Shown: positions 63,292 to 64,000 of the stretch, piece by piece | Layout of the letters: each line of letters begins with the position of its first letter | Numbering within the stretch: position 1 is the first letter of the stretch | NCBI RefSeq assembly: GCF_040409955.1 | Contig: NZ_CP123385.1 | Span: 248,001-312,000, forward strand | DNA: 64,000 nucleotides | From: Salipiger sp. H15 | GTDB lineage: Bacteria > Pseudomonadota > Alphaproteobacteria > Rhodobacterales > Rhodobacteraceae | Direction: 5' to 3' | The notes under the pieces: model-generated | Database searches by the model: none | Seen by the model: the letters and a program-made list of their open reading frames with translations, nothing else | Told to the model about the DNA's origin: nothing | Program-made: the position numbers and the translations under genes

Positions 63292-64000
63292 TCAGGCCAG
63301 CGGCGCCTCGATCAGCGGGCCGGGATGCCGCGCCCAGGAGCCGAGCATCTCGCGCACTTCCTCGGGGATGTCGGGGCTGTCGGGTGCATAGAGCGCGCTG
63401 CGCCGCATGTTCCGGCGCAGGTCGATGTTCTCGCCCAAGTACTCGAAGACGATCTGCGTCGCCGCGGGCGGCCGCGGCGCCCGCGCCGCCACGCCCGAGA
63501 CCACGCCGGTCAGGTAGCGGATGCGGTTGTTGTAGCTCGGGTAGAGGATGATCTGCATCACCTCGTTGCGGGTCAGCGTCTCCATCACCGTCATGAAGAT
63601 GCGGTCGCCCAGCACGAAGCAGGCGCCCTGGTACTTGCAGGTGAACTTCGAGCGCCCCGGCTTGCCGACGTTCTCGATGGTCTTCACGTTCATCCCGAAG
63701 GGCGTCTCGTAGATCCGCCCGACCGAGAGCAGGATCTGCCCCGGGTGCGACATCGAGTTGTAATAGACGAGGTAGTAGCCGGTGTAGGCCATCAGCGCGC
63801 GCTGCGAGTCGAGCCGGATGTCATTGGCCATGGCGGCGACCACGTTGCGCTCGACCGTCGCGCCGATGCTGCCGGGGCGCAGCCGCACCAGTTCGGCGAA
63901 CTGCGCGTGCGGCAGCAGGAGCTCGCTCTCGTCCACCCCGAAGAAGTCGCACATGCGCTGCATCAGCCGCAGCGAGGGATAGGTCTCTCCCGACAGGTAG
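63292..64000 (-). CDS. XRE-type transcriptional regulator, C-terminal part (start beyond window)
   Basis: At least 235 residues; the N terminus lies beyond the right edge. The first visible residues, YLSGETYPSLRLMQRMCDFF, are the end of a Cro/C1 helix-turn-helix. The following domain of about 180 residues has LVRLRPGSIGATVERNVVAA, YTGYYLVYYNSMSHPGQILL and ends in APLA. It is not a known ligand family to me. It converges with the asparaginase gene with a 3-base gap and may regulate it. Confidence 0.75.
   Translation of the reverse strand, partial: YLSGETYPSLRLMQRMCDFFGVDESELLLPHAQFAELVRLRPGSIGATVERNVVAAMANDIRLDSQRALMAYTGYYLVYYNSMSHPGQILLSVGRIYETPFGMNVKTIENVGKPGRSKFTCKYQGACFVLGDRIFMTVMETLTRNEVMQIILYPSYNNRIRYLTGVVSGVAARAPRPPAATQIVFEYLGENIDLRRNMRRSALYAPDSPDIPEEVREMLGSWARHPGPLIEAPLA

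Overview
The window is very GC-rich chromosomal DNA with dense coding, ATGA start/stop overlaps and strong third-position GC bias. It reads as an alphaproteobacterium of the Rhodobacteraceae (roseobacter-type). Supporting signs are the TauE/TIGR02186 pair, the TsaB-RimI-Nfu block, a CtrA-type box, and a dispersed extragenic motif (GAGTATTTGGGGAAAGATGA-like) that I know from this family. The genus cannot be fixed from the sequence alone. I found no tRNA, rRNA, CRISPR array, insertion sequence, prophage or replication origin.

Layout. 0-3.2 kb: 5' end of an acyl-CoA synthetase, divergent from a hybrid histidine kinase and response regulator. 3.2-7.1 kb: minus-strand run of TauE exporter, TIGR02186 protein, thioesterase and M20 amidohydrolase, then a small helical protein. 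7.4-12.3 kb: complete BMP-type (nucleoside/purine-like) ABC importer operon. 12.4-17.7 kb: housekeeping genes (RimI, TsaB, Nfu, USP, branched-chain aminotransferase, ZIP transporter). 17.8-21.2 kb: FMN-dependent lactate/hydroxyacid dehydrogenase, FAH-family hydrolase, RarA. 21.5-29.5 kb: envelope/polysaccharide region with an acyltransferase-SGNH fusion behind a CtrA-type box, a DsrE-like periplasmic protein, an operon of PglK-like flippase, glycosyltransferase and radical SAM/SPASM enzyme, and a divergent ELM1-family protein. 29.8-34.2 kb: BCCT transporter and PQQ membrane glucose dehydrogenase, the latter behind two tandem palindromic operators. 34.2-45.6 kb: amine catabolism block with TctCBA, a small membrane protein, copper amine oxidase, an AraC regulator, a three-subunit molybdenum aldehyde oxidoreductase and a divergent TetR regulator. 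45.8-59.3 kb: one gene for a 4524-residue mosaic extracellular protein. 59.3-60.4 kb: about 1 kb of unusually AT-rich noncoding DNA. 60.4-64 kb: SH3 lipoprotein, aspartase, asparaginase and a partial XRE-type regulator.

How genes fit together. The 34-45 kb block makes a coherent pathway: amine oxidase turns primary amines into aldehydes, the PaoABC-like enzyme oxidises aldehydes to acids, and AraC and TetR sites control the two halves. A TctABC importer is co-transcribed with the oxidase. Aspartase plus asparaginase form an Asn to Asp to fumarate module. The flippase, glycosyltransferase and radical SAM operon probably builds a surface glycan or modified glycolipid.

Most unusual items: the giant cysteine-free carbohydrate-binding/cadherin/propeller protein and its AT-rich upstream region; the paired palindromes before the glucose dehydrogenase; the flippase-GT-radical SAM operon; and a 28-base tandem repeat before the BCCT gene.
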